Assembly: GCA_002428995.1 (NCBI GenBank)
Contig: DIYJ01000005.1
Coordinates: forward strand, 282,474-346,473
Direction of reading: 5' to 3'
Origin: Flavobacteriales bacterium UBA6057
Lineage (GTDB): Bacteria; Bacteroidota; Bacteroidia; Flavobacteriales_G; Salibacteraceae
DNA length: 64,000 nucleotides
Every line of letters begins with the position of its first letter. Positions within the stretch are counted from its first letter, which is position 1. The notes below the pieces were generated by a model that worked only from the letters and a program-made list of their open reading frames with translations, searched no databases and was not told the origin of the DNA. A program made the position numbers and the translations under genes. Positions 43,079 to 51,080 of the stretch are shown here, piece after piece.

Positions 43079-44845
43079 TTAAAAGGAGATCTTCCGCATG
43101 CGAACATTCTCGGGTGTCACCTCGAGGTATTCGTCTTCGCGGATATACTCCATGGCTTCCTCCAGAGAGAACTTAATCTTGGGCGCAATGTTGGCGGATT
43201 TATCAGATCCTGCTGCCCGAACATTCGTCAACTGCTTTCCTTTTATCACATTCACGCCCAGGTCGTTATCTCGCGTATTTTCACCGATCACTTGACCTTT
43301 GTACACCTGCTCTCCCGGATCGATGAAGAAGCGTCCACGGTCTTGCAATCGGTCAATGGAAAAGGCCAGAGCCTGACCTGTTTCGCTGGAGATCAAGGCT
43401 CCTTTATCGATGCCTGTGATGTCTCCCTTGTAAGGCTTGTATTCGCGGAAGCGATGCGTCATAATCCCCTCACCCGCTGTGGCGGTGAGGATTCGGTTTC
43501 GGAGACCGATCAAACCACGTGAAGGAACATCAAACTCCAAGTGCTGAATGTCGCCCTTGGTTTCCATGATCAACAAGTCACCTTTTCGCTGTGTTACGAG
43601 CTCAATGGCCTTACCACTGTATTCCTCCGGCACATCGATTACAAGCGTTTCATAAGGCTCGTGCTTGACTCCGTCTATCTCCTTCACAATCACCTGAGGC
43701 TTTCCAACCTGGAGTTCGTAGCCTTCTCTGCGCATGGTTTCAATCAGGATACTCAAGTGCAGCACACCACGACCGTAAACATTGAACTTGTCTTCTGTTT
43801 CTGTATCCACCACGCGGAGCGCGAGGTTTTTCTCGGTCTCCTTGTACAAGCGGTCGCGCAGGTGACGGGAAGTCACAAACTTTCCTTCCTTGCCGAAAAA
43901 CGGGGAATTGTTGATCGTAAACAACATGCTCATCGTAGGCTCGTCTACCTGAATCCGCTTCAGCGCCTCAGGATTATCGAGTGATGCCACAGTATCCCCA
44001 ATCTCAAAGTCTTCCATTCCCACAAGCGCACAGAGGTCACCAGCTCTTACTTTCTTCACTCGGGTGCGGCCTAACCCTTCAAACACGTACAGCTCCTTCA
44101 CACGGTTCTTCTTCTTGGAACCGTCTTTTTTCATCAGGAAGTAGTCCTTCCCTTCTTCAATATCACCGCGATAAACCTTACCAATGGCGATTCGCCCTAC
44201 GAAGCTGCTGAAGTCCAGCGAAGTGATTTGCATTTGAGCATCACCCTCGGTGTAGGGAGCTTCAGGGATAACATCGATGATGGTGTCCAAAAGCTCAACG
44301 ATGTCGTCTGTTTTGCGCTGCCAGTCCTTGCTCATCCAGCCTTGCTTGCTGGAACCGTAGAGGGTTTCAAAGTCCAGCTGATCTTCAGAAGCATCAAGGT
44401 TGAACATGAGGTCGAACACTTGCTCGTGCACCTCATCAGGGCGGCAATTCTCCTTGTCCACCTTGTTCACTACCACGATCGGCTTCAGGTTCAATTCGAT
44501 GGCTTTTCCAAGCACGAAGCGCGTTTGTGGCATCGGCCCTTCGAAGGCATCTACGAGCAGCAACACACCGTCTGCCATCTTCAGTACACGCTCCACTTCT
44601 CCTCCGAAGTCCGCGTGACCCGGGGTGTCGATGATGTTGATCTTCACTCCCTTGTAGTTCACGGAAACGTTCTTCGACAGGATGGTAATCCCGCGTTCGC
44701 GCTCGAGGTCGTTGTTGTCAAGCAGGAGGTCTACACTCTCCTTTCGCTCGTCCAGCAGTTGAGCGAAGTGAATGATCTTGTCAACGAGGGTGGTTTTGCC
44801 ATGATCAACGTGAGCAATGATGGCGATGTTTCTAATGGATTGCAC
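43079..44845 (-). CDS. typA: Ribosome-associated GTPase TypA/BipA
   Basis: 588 residues, close to the usual 590-615. The translational GTPase core has G1 AHVDHGKTTL, the switch ERGITIL, G3 DTPGHADFGGEV and G4 NKVDK, followed by EF-G-like domains III and V (HLSILIETMRREGYEL, VDVPEEYSGKAIELVTQRKGD) and the TypA-specific C-terminal domain (VIGENTRDNDLGVNV). TypA binds the 70S ribosome and aids 50S assembly and growth under stress such as cold. The start is fixed by MQSIRNIAIIAHVDHGKT. A -7-like TACCTTCG (44865-44872) lies 20 bases upstream. Housekeeping gene with no operon partner. Confidence 0.97.
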   Translation of the reverse strand: MQSIRNIAIIAHVDHGKTTLVDKIIHFAQLLDERKESVDLLLDNNDLERERGITILSKNVSVNYKGVKINIIDTPGHADFGGEVERVLKMADGVLLLVDAFEGPMPQTRFVLGKAIELNLKPIVVVNKVDKENCRPDEVHEQVFDLMFNLDASEDQLDFETLYGSSKQGWMSKDWQRKTDDIVELLDTIIDVIPEAPYTEGDAQMQITSLDFSSFVGRIAIGKVYRGDIEEGKDYFLMKKDGSKKKNRVKELYVFEGLGRTRVKKVRAGDLCALVGMEDFEIGDTVASLDNPEALKRIQVDEPTMSMLFTINNSPFFGKEGKFVTSRHLRDRLYKETEKNLALRVVDTETEDKFNVYGRGVLHLSILIETMRREGYELQVGKPQVIVKEIDGVKHEPYETLVIDVPEEYSGKAIELVTQRKGDLLIMETKGDIQHLEFDVPSRGLIGLRNRILTATAGEGIMTHRFREYKPYKGDITGIDKGALISSETGQALAFSIDRLQDRGRFFIDPGEQVYKGQVIGENTRDNDLGVNVIKGKQLTNVRAAGSDKSANIAPKIKFSLEEAMEYIREDEYLEVTPENVRMRKISF

Positions 44846-44864
44846 GGGCCTGTTTTTGCGGCCG

Positions 44865-44872
44865 CGAAGGTA
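44865..44872 (-). promoter_or_regulatory. Candidate -7 element TACCTTCG for typA
   Basis: Minus-strand match to TAnnTTTG with one mismatch, 19 bases before the typA start codon. No TTG at the preferred distance. Confidence 0.35.
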
Positions 44873-44942
44873 GTGGGAATAATCCCCGGAATGAACCTTC
44901 CGTCAACAGAAATCAGCAAGAACAAACAATGCTCGCTCAGAG

Positions 44943-46451
44943 TCAAGCATGCGCTGTCTCAGGCTCGTGCGTCATAAACTCACCTCCCTCGGCATCAACA
45001 AGTCTTTGAATGGCCCATTTACCGGACTGTGCAGAAGGTGGCAGGCCGCCACCTGGGAACAACCACTGACCAATCATGGTAAAATTCTCCAACCCTTCGA
45101 GTTTCATAGGTAAGCCGTTGAGCACGTTGGTCGTAGGCCTGAATCCTTCGTAGGCCGCTTTCCACACTCCAGTATATCGGATGGTGGTATGCGGTGTGGC
45201 AATGTCCATGGTTTCAATGTGATCGCAAGCACCTGGGTAGTGTTTCTCCAGCAGCTCTATCGCGACTTTCCGAATGGCTTCCTTTTCGTCATGATAATCC
45301 AATCCCTTCAGAGATTCCCAAACCTCCCAAGGCGTTTCAAATTGCATCAACAGTGTTGTCTTGCCCTTTGGAGCAAAAGCCTCATCGTACATAGATCGAT
45401 TGAAAATGCTGTAGGCCTTCGTGCTGGTCCGACCAATAATCATCGGTTCCCGAAGGGTGTAAGAAGTGTTGTGTGTAGGCGACTGAATCTCCTTATCGAT
45501 GCCAAAACCAATCATAACCAGCGGTTTAAAAAGAGGCCACTCAGCGTACGCTTCCTCAAATTTTTCATTCAGGTATGTGCCTTTGAGCATGTCAAAGAGT
45601 ACCGCATGACCGTCACATGCGCTGATGATGTGGTCTGCATACATCACGTCTCCGTGTGCAAGCTTCACTCCGACCGCTGTATCGTTTTCCACGATAATCT
45701 CATTGACCCTGGACTGGAACTGAAACTCACCGCCCAACTGGCGGAACCTGCGAGCCATGCGCATAGCCATGTGCAGCGAACCACCTTTCAGGTAGCCGGC
45801 ATTCCCAGTCATTCCCCAGCCTAGCGTCATCAACAAGCCAAGCGCTGAGAAGTCTTCCGCACCGAATAGCTGATTGAAAAAGTAAAGCAGTCGCTCGTTT
45901 TTGAAGCCAAGGTCTTCAAACAGCTCGCGAGCCGTGCGCTTTCCATAACGAAGTATGATCGGAAGAAAGCTTCCCATGTGCCATAGCGAACTCATGTAGT
46001 CACCCGCAGAGCGCATTCCAGGGGCATCTTCAAACTGCTCCATCTTGGTGCTTTTTTCAATCATCTCGCACAGCTCATTGATGGCTTTTTCATCTTCCGG
46101 AGCACCTTCCAGCAGGTAAGCCTTCCAGCGATTGATGCTGTTGTAGATGATGAACTCTCCGTGTTCCTCATCCTCTACCCGACTGAATGTCAGGTGGTTA
46201 ATCACCTGAACGTGGTCGTCCATTGCTCCGGTTTCCTTCCAGATATCGTTGAACACACCATGATCCGTTCCTACCAACCAATGGAGGCAATAGTCAAAAT
46301 GGTAACCGTTACGCTCCCAAGCCGTGAGCTGCCCGCCCGGTTTGTCGTGCATTTCGAGAATCGTAGCATTGAATCCATTCAACTGAGCGTAAATCCCTGC
46401 GGAGAGTCCTGCTACTCCACCTCCTATGATGATCACTTTTTTCTGGTCCAT
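44943..46451 (-). CDS. FAD-dependent oxidoreductase of the phytoene desaturase (CrtI-like) family
   Basis: 502 residues. An N-terminal dinucleotide-binding motif VIIIGGGVAGLSAGIYAQLNG (about 5-25), then the FAD-binding EMHDKPGGQLTAW and DYCLHWLVG segments. The middle has GGSLHMAMRMARRFRQLGGEF, as in phytoene desaturases and carotenoid isomerases (the region that orders the substrate and FAD). The C-terminus carries the family motif GQWLFPGGGLPPSAQSGKWA. Members act on carotenoids, retinol or other long polyenes. No other pigment gene is nearby, so the substrate is open. The protein is probably membrane-associated through its hydrophobic middle part. The start is fixed by MDQKKVIIIGGG. Confidence 0.9.
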   Translation of the reverse strand: MDQKKVIIIGGGVAGLSAGIYAQLNGFNATILEMHDKPGGQLTAWERNGYHFDYCLHWLVGTDHGVFNDIWKETGAMDDHVQVINHLTFSRVEDEEHGEFIIYNSINRWKAYLLEGAPEDEKAINELCEMIEKSTKMEQFEDAPGMRSAGDYMSSLWHMGSFLPIILRYGKRTARELFEDLGFKNERLLYFFNQLFGAEDFSALGLLMTLGWGMTGNAGYLKGGSLHMAMRMARRFRQLGGEFQFQSRVNEIIVENDTAVGVKLAHGDVMYADHIISACDGHAVLFDMLKGTYLNEKFEEAYAEWPLFKPLVMIGFGIDKEIQSPTHNTSYTLREPMIIGRTSTKAYSIFNRSMYDEAFAPKGKTTLLMQFETPWEVWESLKGLDYHDEKEAIRKVAIELLEKHYPGACDHIETMDIATPHTTIRYTGVWKAAYEGFRPTTNVLNGLPMKLEGLENFTMIGQWLFPGGGLPPSAQSGKWAIQRLVDAEGGEFMTHEPETAHA

Positions 46452-46581
46452 GATGGTCTGATTGGTATTTGAGGATTCAAAATTGAAAGCAGGAGAACAC
46501 TCTGAAAATGATGATGGTCAGAGGAAAGAATGACTCGTGTTAATGGGAGAACTGAGCCGAACCGAGGCTTCAAGTTCACGA

Positions 46582-46603
46582 GATCAAGGATCAAGGATCA
46601 AAG
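46582..46603. repeat. GATCAAGG low-complexity repeat
   Basis: GATCAAGGATCAAGGATCAAAG, two-and-a-half units of a heptamer, related to 47551-47580. No function evident. Confidence 0.55.
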
Positions 46604-46645
46604 CTTGGGTTGGATGAATCGATGATCTGATGATCAAAGCAATTG

Positions 46646-46950
46646 TCTGCATATTTACCATGACCCATCCAACAGATGGAGTTAATCGTTTTTACTCCTT
46701 CTACTTTGTCTTGACACAAAGTAGAGCAAAAGTCAAGGCTGTCATCTTTTTGTGACCAGATAACGAATCGAAATTTCAGCTTGCCGCGATTTAAACTTGT
46801 TCGCGTTTCACGCGACCTTCAAACACCAAATCGCTGCGCAAAGCCAACGCGAAATTTCTCTTCGATCTGGTGCCCACAAAAAGAAAAAGGCCGGCTTCGT
46901 GCTCTGCCTTAACTCATCATCTAATCATCTGATTTTCTGATCATCTAATC
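46646..46950 (+). repeat. Structured 0.3-kb intergenic element, copy 2
   Basis: Second copy of the element at 23923. Hairpin CTACTTTGT/ACAAAGTAG (46701-46709 with 46716-46724), loop CTTGAC (46710-46715) complementary to GTCAAG (46732-46737). Long-range stem CTTTTTGTGACCAGAT (46746-46761) with ATCTGGT plus CACAAAAAG (46865-46883, 3-base bulge). The CGCGT-TTC-ACGCG hairpin is kept with a loop change only, and CACCAAATCG/CGATCTGGTG can pair inside. Same orientation relative to the next plus-strand gene as copy 1. The whole 46452-47033 gap has no credible gene. Confidence 0.8.
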
Positions 46951-47022
46951 TCAACGTGCTCTCCAGAGTAAATAAGCGGATAGTCGTTTCATCTAATTAT
47001 CCAATCATCTTATCAATCTATC
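46909..47022. repeat. Low-complexity ATCTAATCATCTGAT repeat, block near 47 kb
   Basis: Degenerate ATCATCTAAT/ATCTGATTTTC units, broken by 30 bases of other sequence. Related blocks lie at 24189-24235 and 55200-55335. They precede plus-strand genes in all three places. Confidence 0.55.
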
Positions 47023-47033
47023 TTTAGCCACGC

Positions 47034-47546
47034 ATGGGATTGAGAGAAGTAAAGAAGGAATTGGAAGCGCTGGATAAGCAGCAGCTGGTGTATCACTTGT
47101 CAGAACTCTACAAGAAGTATCCGGAGGTGAAGGTTTACCTCAACTTCTTTGCAGATCCTGATGAGCAGAAATTGATAGAGACTTACAAGGCCCGGGTTCA
47201 TGAAGGCTTCTACCCGTCTCGTGGCTGGCGCCTGAAGCTGGCCCGTTCTCGTAAGGCAATCAATGAATTCAGGAAACTGGGCATCTCACCTGAGGCAGAC
47301 GCAGACCTTCTGCTCTACTTCACGGAGGTTGCCGTTCAGTATGCTCGCGAAAAAAAACCTCGCACGGAGCCTTACTACACACGCCTCGAAAACAGCTTTC
47401 AGAAGGCACTGGAATACATGCACAAGCATCTGATTCTGGAAAGCTTTGAGCAGCGATGTCAATTCATTGTAGAGCGATCTGAGAAGTTTCCGTGGAACTG
47501 CAGCCTACACCTTCAGACGCTGATGGATCGGTTTTATGGGGAGTAG
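47034..47546 (+). CDS. DUF6155-like protein
   Basis: 170 residues, cytoplasmic. The start MGLREVKKELEALDKQQLVYHLSELYKKYPEVKVYL, followed by FFADPDE and a helical remainder, matches my memory of the DUF6155 family of small all-helical proteins. Their function is not known. Residues 55-85 are basic (PSRGWRLKLARSRKAINEFRKLG) and could bind nucleic acid, but that is only a guess from charge. It stands alone between the structured repeat element upstream and GATCAAAGATC repeats downstream, and it converges on the next gene. Confidence 0.75.
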   Translation: MGLREVKKELEALDKQQLVYHLSELYKKYPEVKVYLNFFADPDEQKLIETYKARVHEGFYPSRGWRLKLARSRKAINEFRKLGISPEADADLLLYFTEVAVQYAREKKPRTEPYYTRLENSFQKALEYMHKHLILESFEQRCQFIVERSEKFPWNCSLHLQTLMDRFYGE

Positions 47547-47550
47547 AGGA

Positions 47551-47580
47551 AGGATCAAAGATCCTGGGTCAAAGACCAAG
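47551..47580. repeat. Paired mini-palindromes GGATC-AAA-GATCC and GGTC-AAA-GACC
   Basis: Two tiny hairpins in tandem directly after the 47034-47546 gene. Related to the GATCAAGG block at 46582. No T-run follows, so a terminator role is doubtful. Confidence 0.45.
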
Positions 47581-47643
47581 AAAATACAAACAATCAAAAA
47601 TCTATTAACCAGATATTTAAACTACTTCGTATTAACAATTAAA

Positions 47644-48174
47644 TTAACCTTTTATAGCGATTTGAGCCAGGGTTTTTGTGGCTGTTTTGGATATGGATTT
47701 TCTGGTTTCAGAGCTCAGCCTTTCTAGGTGTGGGATTAACCACTCTTGCAGTTCAGGGTCTTTTTTCGACCACTTTCCGAGCAGTTGGATGTTCACGTTC
47801 AACACGATCCAGTCGTTGTGATGAGCAAGGTTTTCTTTGGCAATTTGCTTGGCCAGCTCTATCTGCTCTTTGGTCATTTCCTTTTCCAGCATGCCAAACA
47901 ATTGGCTGATGGTCCATTGGGTAGAAGCCTGATCAATGTCGGCTATGTCAGTCAAAAAGCGGTCGATGTACGGAACCAAAAGATCCTTTCGCTCTTTGCA
48001 AACGCGTTTCATGGCATTAGACACCCTCAAACGCACCAATTCATCATCGCTGAAGTAGCAGTTAAACAGCTCGTCAAACAGCGAAGGTTCCTGCAGCACC
48101 TCCTCTACTACTTCCACCGTATTGCCAAGTGAATTGGGATGCCCACCTTTTAGTCGTTCTTCAAAATTCTTCAT
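47644..48174 (-). CDS. HEAT-repeat-like helical protein
   Basis: 176 residues from the ATG at 48174 (MKNFEERLKGGHPNSLGNT); the frame extends 21 codons upstream but that part reads like non-coding sequence. The protein is made of paired helices in the manner of HEAT repeats: EPSLFDELFNCYFSDDELVRLRVSNAMKRVC, then KERKDLLVPYIDRFL, and later NVNIQLLGKWSKKDPEL. SDDELVRLRVSNAMK is the typical second-helix pattern. Such proteins are protein-interaction scaffolds or DNA-glycosylase relatives (AlkD-like), but no catalytic residue is evident. It is the last gene of a run of small minus-strand genes beginning at 49644. Confidence 0.72.
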   Translation of the reverse strand: MKNFEERLKGGHPNSLGNTVEVVEEVLQEPSLFDELFNCYFSDDELVRLRVSNAMKRVCKERKDLLVPYIDRFLTDIADIDQASTQWTISQLFGMLEKEMTKEQIELAKQIAKENLAHHNDWIVLNVNIQLLGKWSKKDPELQEWLIPHLERLSSETRKSISKTATKTLAQIAIKG

Positions 48175-48282
48175 TGTGGTTTTCTTGTTTTCAGATGAAT
48201 GACGGTCGGCTGTCAGAAACTCCTTATTCGAGGTCACTGACCGATGACAACTTGCAACTGATCACTACTCCATTGATCAATG

Positions 48283-48552
48283 TTATCCATTGTTTTGCTT
48301 CCAACGCTGGAGCCTTGGAATCTGGTAGGTAAAAAGGCCTGTGAGAAAGCCCGGAACTCCTTTTTCCCTCATCACTCCCTTCACGAAATCCTGCATTTGT
48401 TTGGCGGTAATGTCAGGTTGTTTGAAGGCTCCGTTTTCATAACAATAGCTGCAATAGAGTTGACTTCGGGTGCCATCGGCTTCTGAGCCTCCCTTCAGGG
48501 GATCCTTGCTCATGGGCATGCCGCAGCTTTGACAGTACTTGTTCTTGCTCAT
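48283..48552 (-). CDS. Zinc-ribbon protein
   Basis: 89 residues from the ATG at 48552 (MSKNKYCQSCGMPM); an ATG eight codons upstream is less likely. Residues 7-40 hold two CxxC knuckles (CQSCGMP and YCSYC) that would bind one zinc ion, as in the putative zinc ribbon family PF12674. The C-terminal half is helical (ITAKQMQDFVKGVMREKG). It lies just downstream of the WYL regulator gene, with a perfect 9-bp inverted repeat in between, and is likely its target or partner. The function of the family is unknown. Confidence 0.82.
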   Translation of the reverse strand: MSKNKYCQSCGMPMSKDPLKGGSEADGTRSQLYCSYCYENGAFKQPDITAKQMQDFVKGVMREKGVPGFLTGLFTYQIPRLQRWKQNNG

Positions 48553-48588
48553 GGGTATCGATGTTTGATGGAGCAAAGGTCAAGGCAC

Positions 48589-48612
48589 TCACTGACAGCC
48601 TTATGTCAGTGA
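48589..48612. promoter_or_regulatory. Inverted repeat TCACTGACA-N6-TGTCAGTGA, candidate operator
   Basis: Perfect 9-bp arms overlapping the WYL gene stop codon and lying 37 bases above the zinc-ribbon start. A -7-like GACCTTTG (48574-48581, minus strand) sits just below it, so the palindrome covers the -33 zone. No T-run follows, which argues against a terminator. Confidence 0.5.
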
Positions 48613-49292
48613 CTTGATTCGGCCTGAATTTTTTGAATGTACTGGTCCAATGTGATGTGATCGGTATCGAATACCAAGCCCGTAGGCTCGAGGCTTTCGA
48701 CCCTGGCAAGCTTAAAATCGCGGTAAGCCTTCCTCATCTGGCAATAAGCGACCACATGCCAGCTTTGACTGTAGAATGTGATCCCAATGGGCTCAATGTT
48801 GCGCTCGCTGGCGCGCCCATGCGCATCGATGTAAGACAGCTTGAGGACCAAGCGATCGGTACAGGCGCGCTCAACGAGTGTAAGAAATCGCGGACTCGGC
48901 CCTTCCCCGATGTATACCAGCGTTCTGGATGCAAGCGATTCTACTTCCTGGAGCTGATGATCTCCCAATCGGTTTCTCACTTTTTCCAGGCCGCTCAGGT
49001 AGCATTTCAAGGTGTCTGCATCGAGGTATTTGCGCGCAAGCTGTTCAGCGAAAATGAAGGACTTGGCTTCGTCCAGTGTGAGCGCCATGGGAGCGAGAAA
49101 GTGTCGGTCGAGCACGCGGTATCCACGGCCTTCCTCAAAGGTGACCGGCACACCCGATTCTTCTAGGGCGCGCAGGTCGCGAAATACGGTTCGCTCGCTG
49201 ATATCAAAACGTTCGGTGATCTGCGCAATCGTAGTGTAGTGCTGCGATTGCAGCAGGGACATCAGGGCCGTAAGTCGCTCCAGGCGTTTCAC
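48606..49292 (-). CDS. YafY-type transcriptional regulator with HTH and WYL domains
   Basis: 228 residues. The N-terminal winged helix is clear (MKRLERLTALMSLLQSQHY, then ITERFDISERTVFRDLRALEESGVPV, with the wing GRGYRV). A linker of about 70 residues leads to the WYL domain (from about 140: RLVLKLSYIDAHGRASERNIEPIGITFYSQSWHVVAYCQMRKAYRDFKLAR). WYL domains bind ligands, often nucleic acids or nucleotides. The usual W-Y-L triad appears here as W-H-V (SWHVVAYC). The regulator probably controls the zinc-ribbon gene 53 bases downstream, and possibly itself, through the palindrome at 48589. It lies 49 bases downstream of the small GNAT gene. Confidence 0.9.
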   Translation of the reverse strand: MKRLERLTALMSLLQSQHYTTIAQITERFDISERTVFRDLRALEESGVPVTFEEGRGYRVLDRHFLAPMALTLDEAKSFIFAEQLARKYLDADTLKCYLSGLEKVRNRLGDHQLQEVESLASRTLVYIGEGPSPRFLTLVERACTDRLVLKLSYIDAHGRASERNIEPIGITFYSQSWHVVAYCQMRKAYRDFKLARVESLEPTGLVFDTDHITLDQYIQKIQAESSH

Positions 49293-49341
49293 AATGGTCG
49301 TTTCAGCGAAAATCGGAATTCAGCGCTGGCTCTCAAAAAAG

Positions 49342-49644
49342 TTATCGAAAACCCATCTGATGGTATTCCCGATCGATCAGCTCCAACCACTCTCGGTGGC
49401 GCTTCACATAGGATGACACAAAAGGACAGAGAATGGCAATCTTGCACCCTTTGCGCTTGGCAAACTCCAAGCCTTCCTTCGCCATAGCGGAAGCCACACC
49501 GAGGCCTTTGGCTGACTCAGGAACCTTGGTATGCATGAAAAACATCGTGCGCTTGCGAAAACGGTATTGCAGGGTGGCGAGGTCTCCATTCACCTCTACT
49601 TCGTATTGCTGCTGATCCTTGTTCTGAACGACTTTGTGTTCCAT
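49342..49644 (-). CDS. Small GNAT-fold acetyltransferase (YjdJ type)
   Basis: 100 residues from the ATG at 49644; the frame runs on to 49809 but that part lies in the promoter region of the divergent sigma-factor gene. The family signature is present: VEVNGDLATLQYRF, then MFFMHTKVPESAKGLGVASAMAKEGLEFA (the acetyl-CoA pyrophosphate loop is GLGVAS) and ILCPFVSSYVKRHREW. Proteins of this short GNAT family (PF14542) lack the outer parts of the fold and mostly have no known substrate. It is the first gene of a small minus-strand set that includes the WYL regulator. Confidence 0.88.
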   Translation of the reverse strand: MEHKVVQNKDQQQYEVEVNGDLATLQYRFRKRTMFFMHTKVPESAKGLGVASAMAKEGLEFAKRKGCKIAILCPFVSSYVKRHREWLELIDREYHQMGFR

Positions 49645-49690
49645 CCTGCTCTGCTTTTGTCGTGTGCCAATGTCGGTTAAAAGTGCAGTG

Positions 49691-49742
49691 TTATCAAGTT
49701 GTTTATCAAACACCGGAAAAGCCCTTTCGAAACAATATATTG
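49691..49742. promoter_or_regulatory. Divergent promoter region with paired TTATCAA and CAATATATTG
   Basis: TTATCAA occurs at 49691 and again 12 bases on at 49703, and a perfect 10-base palindrome CAATATATTG lies at 49733-49742, 26 bases before the sigma-factor start. A regulator site is possible; support is weak. Confidence 0.3.
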
Positions 49743-49767
49743 CAATCTGCCGGAGGCCTAACCGCAC

Positions 49768-50301
49768 ATGCCAGAGGAATACACCTTCAAAGACATGTAT
49801 GACGACCATTCCAAGATGGTCTATAACCTATGCTTGAACTACCTGCATTCTGAGGCTGATGCGGAAGAAGCTACACAGGATGTATTCCTGAAAGTGTATC
49901 AGCAGCAGGATCGTTTTCGCAAGCAGGCCTCTCCTAAAACCTGGATTTATCGAATCGCAGTGAATCAATGCCTTGACAGAATCAAGGCTCAAAAGCGCAA
50001 AAAGCGATTTGCCTTTCTCCAGAGCCTCACGGGGCGTGGTCCCAATGAGGAGGACATGGAAATCCCTACGCTCAGTCATCCGGGAATTGAACTGGAAGAC
50101 AAAGAAGCTGTTGGACGGATACTGAGGGCGATGAATGAGCTTCCGGAAAAACAGAATGCTGCACTGCACATGAAAGTCATGGATCAGTTGTCTCAAAAAG
50201 AGATCTCTGCGATTTTGCAGCTATCGGAAAAGGCCGTTGAATCCCTGCTGTCCAGAGCAAAATCGAACCTAAAAAAGAAACTGAGCGAAGGAAAAGGATA
50301 A
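49768..50301 (+). CDS. ECF-family RNA polymerase sigma factor
   Basis: 177 residues. Region 2 is seen at about 8-75 (YDDHSKMVYNLCLNYLHSEADAEEATQDVFLKVYQQ, then TWIYRIAVNQCLDRI) and region 4 at about 120-175 (LPEKQNAALHMKVMDQLSQKEISAILQLSEKAVESLLSRAK), the helix-turn-helix that reads the -35 zone. A basic, acidic-tailed linker joins them. It heads a run of six same-strand genes with gaps or overlaps of a few bases up to 60: a small membrane protein, a Spy/CpxP-like sensor, MbnP, a MbnH-like enzyme and a YHYH protein. It most likely controls this run in response to a metal or envelope cue. Confidence 0.95.
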   Translation: MPEEYTFKDMYDDHSKMVYNLCLNYLHSEADAEEATQDVFLKVYQQQDRFRKQASPKTWIYRIAVNQCLDRIKAQKRKKRFAFLQSLTGRGPNEEDMEIPTLSHPGIELEDKEAVGRILRAMNELPEKQNAALHMKVMDQLSQKEISAILQLSEKAVESLLSRAKSNLKKKLSEGKG

Positions 50302-50334
50302 AAAGAACGTCTAACCACCCAACTACCCAAACGA

Positions 50335-50616
50335 ATGAAAGAAGAAGAATTGATCACCACCCTGGATCGGATAAAGAAGGTTGAAGTGCCTCCTTTTCTG
50401 TACACGCGGATCCAAACGCGCATCCAGGAACTGGCCACACAGAAATACTCTATGCGCCAGGTGCTGGTTTTTGCTGTGAGCATTTCGTTGCTGATAGCGC
50501 TCAACGCCACCGTGTTTTTTCCCAAATCCGGCTCATCTGCTCAGGGCAATTCAGAAATTGAAACCGTGGCTGATGGACTCAGGTTAACCCCGAGCAACCA
50601 GCTTTACGGTGAATAA
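50335..50616 (+). CDS. Small single-pass membrane protein, candidate anti-sigma factor
   Basis: 93 residues. The N-terminal 40 residues are cytoplasmic and helical (LITTLDRIKKVEVPPFLYTRIQTRIQE), and one membrane helix spans about 43-61 (LVFAVSISLLIALNATVFF). A short periplasmic tail follows. The size, the VxxPPFLYTRI motif and the place directly after an ECF sigma gene fit a minimal anti-sigma factor. I see no CHCC zinc motif. The gene overlaps the next by 8 bases, so translation is coupled. The role as anti-sigma factor is inferred. Confidence 0.75.
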   Translation: MKEEELITTLDRIKKVEVPPFLYTRIQTRIQELATQKYSMRQVLVFAVSISLLIALNATVFFPKSGSSAQGNSEIETVADGLRLTPSNQLYGE

Positions 50617-51079
50617 GATCCGCCTTTTAATGATCATTACTAGCGTATTGCTGGTGATGAACATCCTGCTGGTCTGGAAGCTGAGATCTGCCTCCGCTGA
50701 CCATCCAAGGCCGCCACACATGCATCGACCGGGAGGGCCGAAAAACATCATCATCGAGCGGTTGGAACTGGATGAGTCACAGGTAGCGGCTTATGAAGCA
50801 CAAATCGAAGACCACCGAGAACAAATCAGGCAACAGGAACGCCAGATCGCGGCTCTGAAGGGCAAGCTGTACAGCATCCTGGGAACGCAGCAAGAAGCCA
50901 GGAAGAACGCATTGCTGGAAGACATCTCCAAGGTCCAGGCTGAAATTGAATCCATCCACTACGCGCATTTTGAGGATATCAGAAGCCTGTGTCGGGACGA
51001 CCAGTTGGCGAGCTTTGAATTACTCTCACAAGATCTGGCCGAACTGTTTCTTCCACCCCATTTGCACTCAAAACCGTAG
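50609..51079 (+). CDS. Spy/CpxP/CnrX-like periplasmic metal-stress sensor
   Basis: 156 residues with a GTG start that overlaps the previous gene by 8 bases. A membrane anchor (residues 5-24) is followed by a His/Pro-rich link (HPRPPHMHRPGG) and a long helical hairpin of the heavy-metal-resistance type (PF13801-like): ERLELDESQVAAYEAQIEDHREQIRQQERQIAALKGKL, then a second helix ending HFEDIRSLC and a Leu-rich tail (FELLSQDLAELFLPPHLHSKP). In CnrX this fold binds nickel or cobalt and controls a sigma factor. Together with the sigma gene and the small membrane protein it suggests a CnrYXH-like sensor unit. The His residues at both ends could bind copper or another metal. Confidence 0.82.
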   Translation: MNKIRLLMIITSVLLVMNILLVWKLRSASADHPRPPHMHRPGGPKNIIIERLELDESQVAAYEAQIEDHREQIRQQERQIAALKGKLYSILGTQQEARKNALLEDISKVQAEIESIHYAHFEDIRSLCRDDQLASFELLSQDLAELFLPPHLHSKP

Positions 51080-51080
51080 T

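Noticed and set aside
50946..51080. Longer start for the MbnP gene
   Set aside because: The extra part is inside the preceding gene; the ATG at 51081 starts a proper signal peptide.
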